Part shown: positions 12,740-12,745 of the stretch, piece by piece
Numbering within the stretch: position 1 is the stretch's first letter
Layout of the letters: every line of letters starts with the position of its first letter
NCBI GenBank assembly: GCA_021806765.1
Contig: JAJZQR010000149.1
Location: 1 to 12,745 of the forward strand
DNA: 12,745 nt
From: Chloroflexota bacterium
GTDB taxonomy: Bacteria; Chloroflexota; UBA6077
Reading direction: 5' to 3'
Position numbers and translations under genes: made by a program
The notes under the pieces: generated by a model
The model's database searches: none
Told to the model about the DNA's origin: nothing
Seen by the model: only the letters and a program-made list of their open reading frames with translations

Positions 12740-12745
12740 GGCGTG

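Noticed and set aside
1..12745. tRNA, rRNA, CRISPR array or insertion sequence
   Set aside because: I saw no cloverleaf, rRNA core, regularly spaced repeats, transposase or terminal inverted repeats.

Overview
The window is a G+C-rich bacterial chromosome segment carrying nine recognisable protein genes, the first of them cut by the window edge. Long antisense reading frames run opposite most genes, as expected at this base composition. Gene content suggests a Chloroflexota-like or other deep-branching, possibly thermophilic, Gram-positive-type bacterium: an archaeal-type zinc glucose dehydrogenase, a cytosolic-looking bacterial/archaeal GH15 enzyme, a GalE with an SSTANLF-type active-site segment, an OtsA of the 'HIPWP / DRLDPSKN' subtype, and a ydaO-class c-di-AMP riboswitch. 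This placement is inference; there is no rRNA or other marker gene in the window.

Region 1 (1-4015, + strand) is the end of a surface-glycan or exopolysaccharide cluster: the C-terminal part of a DegT/DnrJ/EryC1/StrS sugar aminotransferase, a GT4-type glycosyltransferase, a GHMP sugar kinase resembling D-glycero-D-manno-heptose 7-phosphate kinase, and a UDP-glucose 4-epimerase. The tight spacing (12 bp, a 4-bp ATGA overlap, 53 bp) fits one operon that makes and transfers nucleotide sugars.

Region 2 (3985-5640, - strand) holds a 12-TM MFS transporter whose 3' end overlaps galE by 31 bp tail to tail. It is preceded by a small DUF2892 membrane protein. Upstream of the DUF2892 gene is a -10 box next to a perfect TACCCC-TGC-GGGGTA palindrome that looks like a CsoR/CstR-family operator. 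Between this promoter and the next gene lie two adjacent perfect hairpins (10 and 15 bp) with mutually complementary 6-nt loops.

Region 3 (5875-9500, - strand) is a translationally coupled pair: a zinc-dependent glucose 1-dehydrogenase followed by a GH15 glucoamylase-family enzyme with no signal peptide. Together they could release glucose inside the cell from an alpha-glucoside and oxidise it to gluconolactone.

Region 4 (about 9650-12739, + strand, divergent from region 3) is a trehalose locus. The gene otsB (trehalose-6-phosphate phosphatase) has an extended -10 promoter. It is followed by a 466-bp gap, then otsA (trehalose-6-phosphate synthase). The gap contains a plausible promoter, a clear ydaO-type c-di-AMP riboswitch aptamer and a rho-independent terminator ending 30 nt before the otsA ribosome binding site. 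This is the most striking feature of the window: synthesis of the osmolyte trehalose appears to be under second-messenger control, at the synthase step only. A strong terminator hairpin lies at the right edge.
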